NCBI GenBank assembly: GCA_934481375.1
Contig: CAKSPN010000027.1
Location: 1-13,092, forward strand
DNA length: 13,092 nucleotides
From: an uncultured Clostridia bacterium
Lineage (GTDB): Bacteria > Bacillota > Clostridia > UBA1381
Reading direction: 5' to 3'
Position numbers and translations under genes: made by a program. Below are positions 8,201 through 13,092 of this stretch, piece by piece (the stretch's first letter is position 1; each line of letters begins with the position of its first letter). Below the pieces are notes generated by a model that was not told the DNA's origin, did not search any database, and worked only from the letters and a program-made list of their open reading frames with translations.

Positions 8201-10693
8201 GTGCTTATAGGCGTCGGAGATACGAACGTGAACAACGGCGACAGCTGGAATGTAACGTCATCACTTGCGGACTTTGACGCAAGCGTAAATGCGTCCAAAC
8301 CGTTTGACAGCCTTAATGCAAGCCTTTCGGGTTACAGCCTGAGCGGCAGCGTTAAAAATCCCGACGGAGATACGGAGTATATTCTTGCAACGTATTTCGG
8401 AAGTGAGCCGGGAAAAACCGAAAATATTATAGAGTATAAAAATGTAACGGATACGTCGGATATTTCAACAGTAATTCCGAGTGAGGGAACAATGCTCCCG
8501 TCGGGTGATTATTACGTTACGGCACGTCTTTTGAAAAAGATTTTGACGGAAATTGACGGCGAAAACGAGGAAATTCTTCTTCCGGTTGATTCGGCAGAAT
8601 TCGGCAGTGTGGCTTATACAAACACGTTACAGCCGAATGCTCCGTCGGGTGCGGCAATCAAGCCGTCGGGAAATGAGGTTATGAACGCCGAATGGAACGA
8701 GGTTGATAATGCCGGCGGATACAGTGTAGCCATATATCAACAGCAGGACGACGGAAGTTTTGCCGATACTGGCAGAGGTTACGTATATGACGCAGAGGAT
8801 ATAAAGGCGTCAAAGATAAAGGGCATAAGATATGACGCAACGGCAGGAAAATACGTACTCGATATGGCGCTTACCGTAAGCGGAACAGATGTGGAATATG
8901 ATATTGAAACAAAAACCACATCAGTATCGCAGAGTCAGTCACAGCCGCTCGAAGCGGACAAAACGTATATGATAGGCGTTAAGGCATATAATTATATGAC
9001 GGACGAGGACGGAAATAAGGTAGACAACTTAAAGGTTTACAGTGCCGAAACACGTTCAAATGAGTCCGAATTGCCGAAGTATGAACCGCTTGAAATATCG
9101 GCAGAACTTAAAACAGAGGACTCAAATAGCAACTCTGTTAATCAGACAGTAACCGAAAATGAGGACGGCGTTTTAAGCTGTACGGCAGGCAGCGGATTTG
9201 ATAACAAGTGGTATTTATACATTTCGTCAAACGAGCAGAATGCCGAGTACACGGTTACAAGAGAAGATACAGATGCATTGGTTGGATTTGACACGGATAA
9301 GAACTGTCACTTTATAGATAACACAGATATTGACGGTTCCGTAATGGTGAGAATTGATGCAAAGGCAGATAAAGGCACTTACACGGATATTACAACAAAG
9401 TATATGCTTATAGAAAAGGATAACACACCTCCTGCATTAAGCATGGACAGTGCTGTTGTATATGCCGATAAGACAACGGGCGCATATGAGATAACCGGTC
9501 TGACCGAGCCTAATGCAGATGTTTACCTGAGTGTTTATTCCGATTATGAAAATCCCGACGGACTTATAAAGGTTGCAACCGCAGGTGCGGACGGAAGATT
9601 TTCATACAGAGAAAATCTTATTCTTACAATTGAGCATGAAAAACTGGACGAAAACGGCGATCCCGTTCTGGACGAAGAAGGTTATCCTGTCAGAGAAATT
9701 GTTCCCAATCTGAGCGGAGAAATTGCAATCTTTAAGGCAAAAGACTCTGCCGGAAATCAATCGGCGGCGGAAATAGTAAGCGTGCTTGTAAAAGATGACG
9801 CACAGACTCTTAAGAGTATTGCCGTAACAACAATGCCCAATAAGACAAAGTACAATGTCGGCGAAGAATTTGACCCCGAGGGAATGGTGGTAACGGCAAC
9901 ATTTAATGACGGCAGTACAATGACGGTTGACGATTACATTGTTGAGCCGACGGGCGCTCTTGCAAACGGAACACGCTCTGTAACCGTAAGCTACACATTC
10001 GGCAACGATACAAAAACAGCCACAGTGCCTATTACCGTAGGAACAGGCTCGTCACCGTCGGGCGGCGGAGGCGGAGGTTCGTCAAGCTTTACGGTTAAGT
10101 TTGAAACAAACGGCGGAACAGCTGTTCGTTCCGAAAGCGTAAAGAGAAACGATACCGTATCTGAACCGCAGACTCCCGTAAGAGAGGGATATGACTTTGC
10201 AGGCTGGTACACCGATAAAGAACTGAAAACGAAGTATGATTTCAGTTCAAAGGTAACAAAGAGCATAACCCTTTATGCGGCATGGACGCCGAAAGATAAC
10301 TCGGCAAACCAAATTGTGCTTACAATAGGCAAAAAAGAAGCGACAGTATTCGGAAAAACGGTTGAAAATGATGTTGCTCCGAAGATTGTAAACGACAGAA
10401 CAATGCTTCCCGTAAGATTTGTTGCCGAAAGCCTGGGTGCAACCGTAAGTTGGGACGGTGACAACCGGCTTGTAACGATAAAGGGCAAAAATGAGAAAGG
10501 TGAGGACGTAACAATTCTCATTACAATCGGCTCGGATACTGCTGTGATAAACGGCGAAAATATTGAGCTTGACAGTCCCGCATTCCTTGAGAATGACCGC
10601 ACATATACGCCTGTAAGGCTTGTAGCGGAAAGACTTGGTGCAGACGTCGAATGGGTAGGCGCAGAGCAAAAGGTTATAATTACAAAGAAGTAA
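5231..10693 (+). CDS. Large secreted multidomain protein with Ig-like, InlB-type and copper-amine-oxidase-like stalk domains
   Basis: The start is the ATG at 5231, behind GGGAGGAAG, giving 1820 residues. It begins with a Sec signal peptide (MRKRF, hydrophobic core to about residue 20, likely cleavage after V-S-A near 29). Residues ~30-860 are rich in alternating hydrophobic beta-strand patterns (for example FKVNGIRANGKID, LKLKITGKGEVL) and match no family I recognise. Residues ~860-1130 are acidic and beta-rich. Residues ~1130-1285 look fibronectin-III-like, ~1400-1520 like a bacterial Ig-like domain, ~1523-1604 like a Big_3-type domain (Y-N-V-G-E-E-F-D), then a Gly/Ser linker at ~1607-1619. 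An InlB B-repeat (Flg_new) lies at ~1620-1687 (G-Y-D-F-A-G-W-Y). A duplicated copper-amine-oxidase N-terminal-like domain lies at ~1697-1820, with NDRTMLPVRFVAESLGA and NDRTYTPVRLVAERLGA. No LPXTG, C-terminal membrane helix or S-layer SLH motif is seen, so attachment is unclear. No catalytic signature was found; a surface scaffold or binding protein is the best guess. Confidence 0.85.
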   Translation: MRKRFISAFVVLCMIICTIPAEVSALVGAVREPSELVTGRSENYNGYKVSWINNKYIRFYFLEDTRDRDKNNYMVTVPARSEGSAAEAYDMVFNKKVYQREYFTKNSSEVPYDSRNVSINLSERCITVGYTFGGKYNAHTKYVIEKLDEGETNGFTPGGTLSADDSDSGKTYGIRAYSTAGYMLDQTKIEYPNLRHCVEMKGFNRMGHDSAQDAASLYMNTAIGNTSDGFTNTPAAIPGAMSRIKTNKVMYSAKSEAITEVMTKGYTWANPFTATSLLYSRYVDGFDYEDAMPDYVSTTANGDVIIENEVGLMGIEMWHSSYSTLWGFRGLYTNDDSSFTPSDDVKISTEAKHLGLYKNGDGYIAVPAKNENELGAHKKKYGEPKAVIRGAFEENNGRYEFTAGVAALSSTITAVWSISDGRLSVGKDGSIELSHLSLNTPTFKFYQEKSGTSDGLSMEMCDDGISVTMNPDTNSAVMAIDIPGTDIKPDGAVIKNSGNISFVGEVSFQLFPGAEFNIEELGYGIKQEKFKVNGIRANGKIDTAEMIGLEMGKLEGVIDTFTPYYHFTMELNVFDLFESEAELELKKSKLTGSLMPNKLYFYAGSDLAKIPLVPPVVVAYIKGAGGGFDGLADSFNGDFFAIPPLKLKITGKGEVLNVLEAKASYTLGPAYFKFEAEDVGISFMKQLKLIDEFSIYEGVQGETRSYGGKDYTGLSAMGGAGVHISIPQNLKIIQAEGNLDASVFAGLDSYKSPTSAYAVADLSGGVRGSLHLPDEGFGAISGLCLGSTGFDFYLGANTRMNVRGSFDDAINSLFNNFKVYGGVKKEANWRIFKYRIYYIFPQNNIGYTIRGPFRSLPEWDWSEHRPTSGYAEYTDEDGAVVYAAVNAEDIGIIVEENASEYAVSGGNTFSKDVIINVSPEEQIPDEGNLIIMVTPKDDSTDINAFADSLSVTKDGSPIDLIKPVYNQNGEIENESDMNVYIMKNGIGKNCVLIGVGDTNVNNGDSWNVTSSLADFDASVNASKPFDSLNASLSGYSLSGSVKNPDGDTEYILATYFGSEPGKTENIIEYKNVTDTSDISTVIPSEGTMLPSGDYYVTARLLKKILTEIDGENEEILLPVDSAEFGSVAYTNTLQPNAPSGAAIKPSGNEVMNAEWNEVDNAGGYSVAIYQQQDDGSFADTGRGYVYDAEDIKASKIKGIRYDATAGKYVLDMALTVSGTDVEYDIETKTTSVSQSQSQPLEADKTYMIGVKAYNYMTDEDGNKVDNLKVYSAETRSNESELPKYEPLEISAELKTEDSNSNSVNQTVTENEDGVLSCTAGSGFDNKWYLYISSNEQNAEYTVTREDTDALVGFDTDKNCHFIDNTDIDGSVMVRIDAKADKGTYTDITTKYMLIEKDNTPPALSMDSAVVYADKTTGAYEITGLTEPNADVYLSVYSDYENPDGLIKVATAGADGRFSYRENLILTIEHEKLDENGDPVLDEEGYPVREIVPNLSGEIAIFKAKDSAGNQSAAEIVSVLVKDDAQTLKSIAVTTMPNKTKYNVGEEFDPEGMVVTATFNDGSTMTVDDYIVEPTGALANGTRSVTVSYTFGNDTKTATVPITVGTGSSPSGGGGGGSSSFTVKFETNGGTAVRSESVKRNDTVSEPQTPVREGYDFAGWYTDKELKTKYDFSSKVTKSITLYAAWTPKDNSANQIVLTIGKKEATVFGKTVENDVAPKIVNDRTMLPVRFVAESLGATVSWDGDNRLVTIKGKNEKGEDVTILITIGSDTAVINGENIELDSPAFLENDRTYTPVRLVAERLGADVEWVGAEQKVIITKK

Positions 10694-10698
10694 CGACA

Positions 10699-10740
10699 AC
10701 ACAAAAAAATCGAGGTGTTTACACCTCGATTTTTTTGTGT
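10699..10740. terminator. Bidirectional intrinsic terminator between convergent genes
   Basis: A perfect 20-bp inverted repeat (arms 10699-10718 and 10721-10740) has the GC-containing core ATCGAGGTGT and A7/T7 tracts on both sides, so each strand gives a hairpin followed by a U-run. It lies 5 nt after the secreted-protein stop and 15 nt beyond the stop of the minus-strand esterase, serving both. Confidence 0.93.
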
Positions 10741-10755
10741 AATAATTGGATTTTT

Positions 10756-11841
10756 TTAATTAAATATTTTGTCCAAAACGACCGAGACGGCGTCCGCCAT
10801 ACACATAAATCCCAAATCGTTCGGGTGGCAGCCGTCAACCGTACAGCTGTCACCGCCGTGGATTTTAAATATTTTATCGCCAGGAATAAAGTATACGTTT
10901 TTGTCACCGCTCGCAATTGCATTGTCATATGTACTCTTTATTACCGCTTTGCGCCGTTTTTCCTCATCATTCAGACGCATTTTCGGCATAGACATAATTA
11001 TTATCGGTGTATTCGGGTGCGCTTTTCTTATTATGTCAAACATCGGCTTGTGCGTTTTTTCAAGATGTTCCGCATTGTCTGCATTGTAATCATAATCATA
11101 CACAAAAACGCTCATATCAAGACTGGCAATGTATTCGGCAATTGCCCGTTCGCCTTTGCCGCTGCCCGAAAATCCGAGATTTAAAATATCCGTATCATAT
11201 CTTCGGGAAATTATATTTGCATATGCGTTTCCGGGACGTGACGCACAGCCGCCCTGCGTGATTGAACTTCCGTAAAAAATAATCGGCTTTTTGCGGCTGT
11301 ATTCTCCGCCGTGTTCGATTACCGAACCTTTCTCAATGCCTATGTAAAGTTTTTCAACGCTGTTGTAGTGGGGGAAATTCAGCGTTAAATCTCTGAGCCT
11401 TTTTTCGGAAAAATACGTTATGTTTTCATATCCGCCGTTTTTTGCAAAGTTTGCCAAATCCCAGTCCGTCAGAAAACTTGCGGTGTAAATATATTCTCCC
11501 GAAATCTTTTCGTACATATCAAAACCGCTGCTTCCCGCCATTGTCATATGCGGCATAAATCCCGTTTTTTCCGACTCAACCTTTATTGCAACGTATCTTG
11601 AATTGGTTTTAAAGCGCAGTCTGCCTCCTGCGGTGTTGGTGCTTAAAACTTCAACGCCTTCATTCACTTTTTCGGCGTCCGCCTTTTTCATTCGTACAAA
11701 GCTTCTGCCCGAAGCATCATCTTTTATAAGACCGTATATATCAAACGGCGGACGTGATGCGTCAAAAAAAACTATGTCCTTTTCCTGTATGTTTGTTTCA
11801 ATTTTTAAATTTTTATCAATATCCGAAATTGATTTGCTCAT
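10756..11841 (-). CDS. SGNH/GDSL-type esterase with GxDLY N-terminal domain
   Basis: This is a 361-residue predicted cytoplasmic hydrolase with no signal peptide. The N-terminal beta-sandwich domain (about 1-180) ends with G-F-D-M-Y at 106-110, the GxDLY-type motif that precedes this esterase class. The SGNH core follows. Block I is F-Y-G-S-S-I-T-Q-G-G at 189-198, with Ser193 the expected nucleophile and C-A-S-R-P-G after it. Block II is N-L-G-F-S-G-S-G at 221-228. The block III region is Y-D-Y-D-Y-N-A, with Asn253 as the likely oxyanion residue. Block V is D-G-C-H-P-N-D at 336-342, supplying Asp336 and His339. Relatives are carbohydrate esterases or acetylesterases, so deacetylation of a sugar is plausible, but the substrate is not shown. 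The ATG at 11841 has a modest TAAGGAA site about 11 nt upstream. It follows ruvC on the same strand, but the 273-nt gap filled by tandem repeats makes a shared transcript uncertain. Confidence 0.93.
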   Translation of the reverse strand: MSKSISDIDKNLKIETNIQEKDIVFFDASRPPFDIYGLIKDDASGRSFVRMKKADAEKVNEGVEVLSTNTAGGRLRFKTNSRYVAIKVESEKTGFMPHMTMAGSSGFDMYEKISGEYIYTASFLTDWDLANFAKNGGYENITYFSEKRLRDLTLNFPHYNSVEKLYIGIEKGSVIEHGGEYSRKKPIIFYGSSITQGGCASRPGNAYANIISRRYDTDILNLGFSGSGKGERAIAEYIASLDMSVFVYDYDYNADNAEHLEKTHKPMFDIIRKAHPNTPIIIMSMPKMRLNDEEKRRKAVIKSTYDNAIASGDKNVYFIPGDKIFKIHGGDSCTVDGCHPNDLGFMCMADAVSVVLDKIFN

Positions 11842-11874
11842 AATTATTCATTCCTTACTTTTGGTATTATTTAA

Positions 11875-12110
11875 CAAGTGTGCGAGATGTGGGATTTTAC
11901 CCTGTGCAAAACAGTGAGAAAATTTTGCAGATTGTGCATTTAAGCGAGCACCGCATATTTTTATATGCAAACGAGTGCAAATGCGGCATGTCGGGATTTT
12001 ACCCTGTGCAAAACAGTGAGAAAATTTTGCAGATTGTGCATTTAAGCGAGCACCGCATATTTTTTATATGCAAACGAGCGCAAGTGTGCGAGATGCGAAA
12101 TTTTATCCTG
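11875..12110. repeat. 103-bp tandem repeat, 2.3 copies, with nested inverted repeats
   Basis: Copies lie at 11875-11977, 11978-12080 and a truncated third at 12081-12110, all with period 103. Copies 1 and 2 are identical over an 85/86-nt block (11891-11975 and 11993-12078) except for one extra T. The first 30 nt of copies 1 and 3 agree at 26 positions. Each full copy has the inverted repeat TGCAAAA-N11-TTTTGCA and the hairpin GCATAT-T4/5-ATATGC. In copy 1 the latter is nested in GCAC/GTGC and GCATTT/AAATGC arms (11936-11984). The block fills the 273-nt gap between ruvC and the esterase. Short frames within it look like artefacts of the repeat. The origin (interspersed element, regulatory RNA or processing site) is unknown. 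Confidence 0.92.
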
Positions 12111-12114
12111 TTTT

Positions 12115-12618
12115 TCATTTTACGGTGTTTAAATTCAGCATATTATTCATTTTGTTTGAATGTGCGTGGCATATCGCAAGAGCGAGTGCGTCGGCGGCGT
12201 CGTCGGGCTTTGGGATAACGTTTAAGCCGAGTATCATCTTTACCATCTGTTGTATCTGTCCTTTTTCCGCACGTCCGTATCCCGTCACGCTCTGCTTTAC
12301 CTGCAACGGCGTGTATTCGCTTATGGGCACTCCTTTGTTTGCCGCCGCAACAAGCAGTACGCCCCTTGCCTGTGCAACATTTATGGCGGTTTTCTGGTTG
12401 GAATTGAAAAACAATTCCTCAATCGCCATTGCGTCGGGATTGTATTTGTCAAGATATGCGCACATCTCATCGTATATTTTTTTCAGCCTGTCCACGGTAT
12501 TCATTCCGGCAGGGGTGGTTATTGCATTATATTCAAGCGTGCGGAACTTGTTTCCCTTGTACTCAACAACGCCCACGCCCACTATTGCGTAGCCGGGGTC
12601 TATTCCGATTATTATCAT
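12115..12618 (-). CDS. ruvC: Crossover junction endodeoxyribonuclease RuvC
   Basis: RuvC resolves Holliday junctions by paired nicks as a dimer, usually with RuvAB. From the ATG at 12618 the product has 167 residues, typical for the family. The four catalytic acids of the RNase H-like fold are present: Asp7 in I-G-I-D-P-G, Glu67 in A-I-E-E-L-F-F, and Asp140 and Asp143 in P-D-D-A-A-D-A-L-A, followed by the conserved I-C-H-A-H. The loop F-N-S-N-Q-K-T-A (71-78) and the Y-T-P-L-Q-V-K-Q-S-V-T-G-Y-G-R segment (102-116) are also conserved. An ATG 6 nt further upstream (12624) would sit 1 nt from the AGGAG site, while 12618 is spaced 7 nt, so the shorter start is preferred. No ruvA or ruvB follows; downstream lie tandem repeats and an esterase gene. 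It is divergent from argG. Confidence 0.97.
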   Translation of the reverse strand: MIIIGIDPGYAIVGVGVVEYKGNKFRTLEYNAITTPAGMNTVDRLKKIYDEMCAYLDKYNPDAMAIEELFFNSNQKTAINVAQARGVLLVAAANKGVPISEYTPLQVKQSVTGYGRAEKGQIQQMVKMILGLNVIPKPDDAADALALAICHAHSNKMNNMLNLNTVK

Positions 12619-12624
12619 CAGCAT

Positions 12625-12630
12625 TCTCCT
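12625..12630 (-). promoter_or_regulatory. Ribosome binding site deciding the ruvC start
   Basis: AGGAGA on the minus strand lies 7 nt from the ATG at 12618 (counting from the AGGAG core) but only 1 nt from the ATG at 12624, which argues for the downstream start. Confidence 0.6.
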
Positions 12631-12632
12631 TT

Positions 12633-12661
12633 ATGCATATTTTTCGTAAATAGTGTATAAT
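12633..12661 (+). promoter_or_regulatory. Upstream promoter candidate P1 for argG
   Basis: ATGCAT (12633-12638) and TATAAT (12656-12661) are 17 nt apart. The layout repeats that of P2 68 bp downstream: GCATATTT begins exactly 21 nt before the -10 in both, and both end GTGTATAAT followed by an A/T-rich ATG or TAT. The -35 is weaker than that of P2. Direct repeats TTCGTAAAT (12643-12651 and 12664-12672) flank the -10. Confidence 0.45.
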
Positions 12662-12672
12662 TATTCGTAAAT
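12643..12672. repeat. Pair of 9-bp direct repeats 21 bp apart
   Basis: TTCGTAAAT occurs at 12643-12651 and 12664-12672, two helical turns apart, bracketing the P1 -10 box. ATGCAT also occurs outside each copy (12633 and 12674). The arrangement would suit a regulator binding one face of the helix between divergent ruvC and argG, but no protein can be named. Confidence 0.5.
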
Positions 12673-12700
12673 TATGCATTATTTTTATTCATCTTGCCAC

Positions 12701-12729
12701 TTGCATATTTACACGTCTTGGTGTATAAT
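12701..12729 (+). promoter_or_regulatory. Main sigma-A promoter candidate P2 for argG
   Basis: TTGCAT (12701-12706) and a perfect TATAAT (12724-12729) are 17 nt apart. The start is expected near 12736, giving a leader of about 54 nt to the argG ATG. Confidence 0.75.
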
Positions 12730-12737
12730 AATGTCGA

Positions 12738-12755
12738 AGTGATGAGATATTCACC
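12738..12755. promoter_or_regulatory. Possible ARG box (ArgR/AhrC operator)
   Basis: GTGA-N8-TCAC at the expected start of transcription aligns with the ARG box consensus (TNTGAAT-W4-ATTCANW) at 11 of 16 informative positions: the right half-site ATTCA is complete and the left keeps TGA. Repression of argG by ArgR-type proteins with arginine is well known, and position +2 onward would suit it. The match alone is not conclusive. Confidence 0.4.
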
Positions 12756-12789
12756 GTTATTATATAATATTTGAGGAGGAATTGCAACT

Positions 12790-13092
12790 ATGGCTAAAGA
12801 AAAAGTTGTACTGGCATATTCGGGCGGACTTGATACGTCCATAATCATCTCTTGGTTAAAGGAGAATTATGATTACGATGTTGTATGCGTATGCGGAGAT
12901 GTCGGTCAGGGCAAGGAAACGGACGGACTGGAAGAACGTGCAAAGAAATCCGGCGCATTGAAATGCTACATTGCCGATTTGCGTGACGAATATGTTAAAG
13001 ATTACATATTCCCGACTCTTAAATCGGGCGCAAAATATGAGGGAAAATATCTTCTCGGTACTTCGCACGCAAGACCTATCATTGCAAAGAAG
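12790..13092 (+). CDS. argG: Argininosuccinate synthase, 3' end beyond the window
   Basis: ArgG joins citrulline and aspartate with ATP cleavage to AMP and pyrophosphate, the penultimate step of arginine synthesis in the cytoplasm. The first 101 of roughly 400 residues are present. The ATP PP-loop A-Y-S-G-G-L-D-T-S is at 9-17, followed by V-C-G-D-V-G-Q-G (34-41) and L-L-G-T-S-H-A-R-P-I (88-97), all diagnostic. The ATG at 12790 has a strong GAGGAGGAA site (12772-12780) 9 nt upstream. It is transcribed away from ruvC from one or two promoters in the 171-nt intergenic region. argH often follows argG but would lie outside the window. Confidence 0.97.
   Translation, partial: MAKEKVVLAYSGGLDTSIIISWLKENYDYDVVCVCGDVGQGKETDGLEERAKKSGALKCYIADLRDEYVKDYIFPTLKSGAKYEGKYLLGTSHARPIIAKK

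Noticed and set aside
10651..11184. Plus-strand open frame spanning the terminator
   Set aside because: It crosses a perfect bidirectional terminator and is antisense to the esterase, whose motifs are intact.
11875..12110. CRISPR array
   Set aside because: Units are 103 bp with no unique spacers between short repeats, only 2.3 copies exist, and no cas gene is present.
11880..12218. Small repeat-encoded protein (112 codons, plus strand)
   Set aside because: The frame exists only because the 103-bp repeat happens to be open. It runs antisense into ruvC and has no ribosome binding site.
12068..12592. Plus-strand 174-codon frame opposite ruvC
   Set aside because: ruvC on the other strand has all catalytic residues; this frame begins inside the repeat and has no ribosome binding site.

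Overview
The window looks like chromosome from a spore-forming, low-to-mid GC Firmicute of the class Clostridia. The reasons are the Asp23/YloU - FakA(YloV) - RecG gene order, an alpha/beta-type small acid-soluble spore protein, strong AGGAGG-type ribosome binding sites, U-tract hairpin terminators, and a secreted protein ending in InlB-type and copper-amine-oxidase-like 'stalk' repeats. No phage, IS, CRISPR, rRNA or tRNA was seen. Species cannot be named from the sequence alone.

Layout. Positions 1-4445 hold a plus-strand housekeeping block: the 3' end of a yloU/Asp23 gene, a full-length FakA-type fatty-acid kinase (yloV), recG, and a 57-residue spore DNA-binding protein closed by a strong terminator. 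A terminator hairpin also separates fakA from recG and ends only 9 nt before the recG start codon. Positions 4459-10740 hold a two-gene plus-strand operon with its own consensus promoter: a TetR-family regulator that appears to start at an AUA codon, followed 16 nt later by an 1820-residue secreted multidomain protein. The first ~860 residues of that protein match no family I recognise. The operon ends in a perfect 20-bp inverted repeat that can serve the convergent gene as well.

Positions 10756-12618 are on the minus strand: ruvC (Holliday junction resolvase) followed by a cytoplasmic SGNH/GDSL esterase. Between them lies a 103-bp tandem repeat (2.3 copies) with nested inverted repeats; its third, truncated copy stops a few bases from the ruvC stop codon. 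From 12619 onward there is a divergent intergenic region with two similarly built tandem promoters, a pair of 9-bp direct repeats 21 bp apart and a possible ARG box, leading into the 5' end of argG (argininosuccinate synthase), which runs off the window.

How the parts relate: the housekeeping genes serve lipid phosphorylation, recombination repair and arginine synthesis independently of each other. The most interesting unit is the TetR/secreted-protein operon, which looks like a self-regulated surface or exported function. Recurring oddities are translation starts (AUA for the TetR gene, possibly AUU for fakA), a terminator abutting recG, the structured tandem repeat, and the paired argG promoters.
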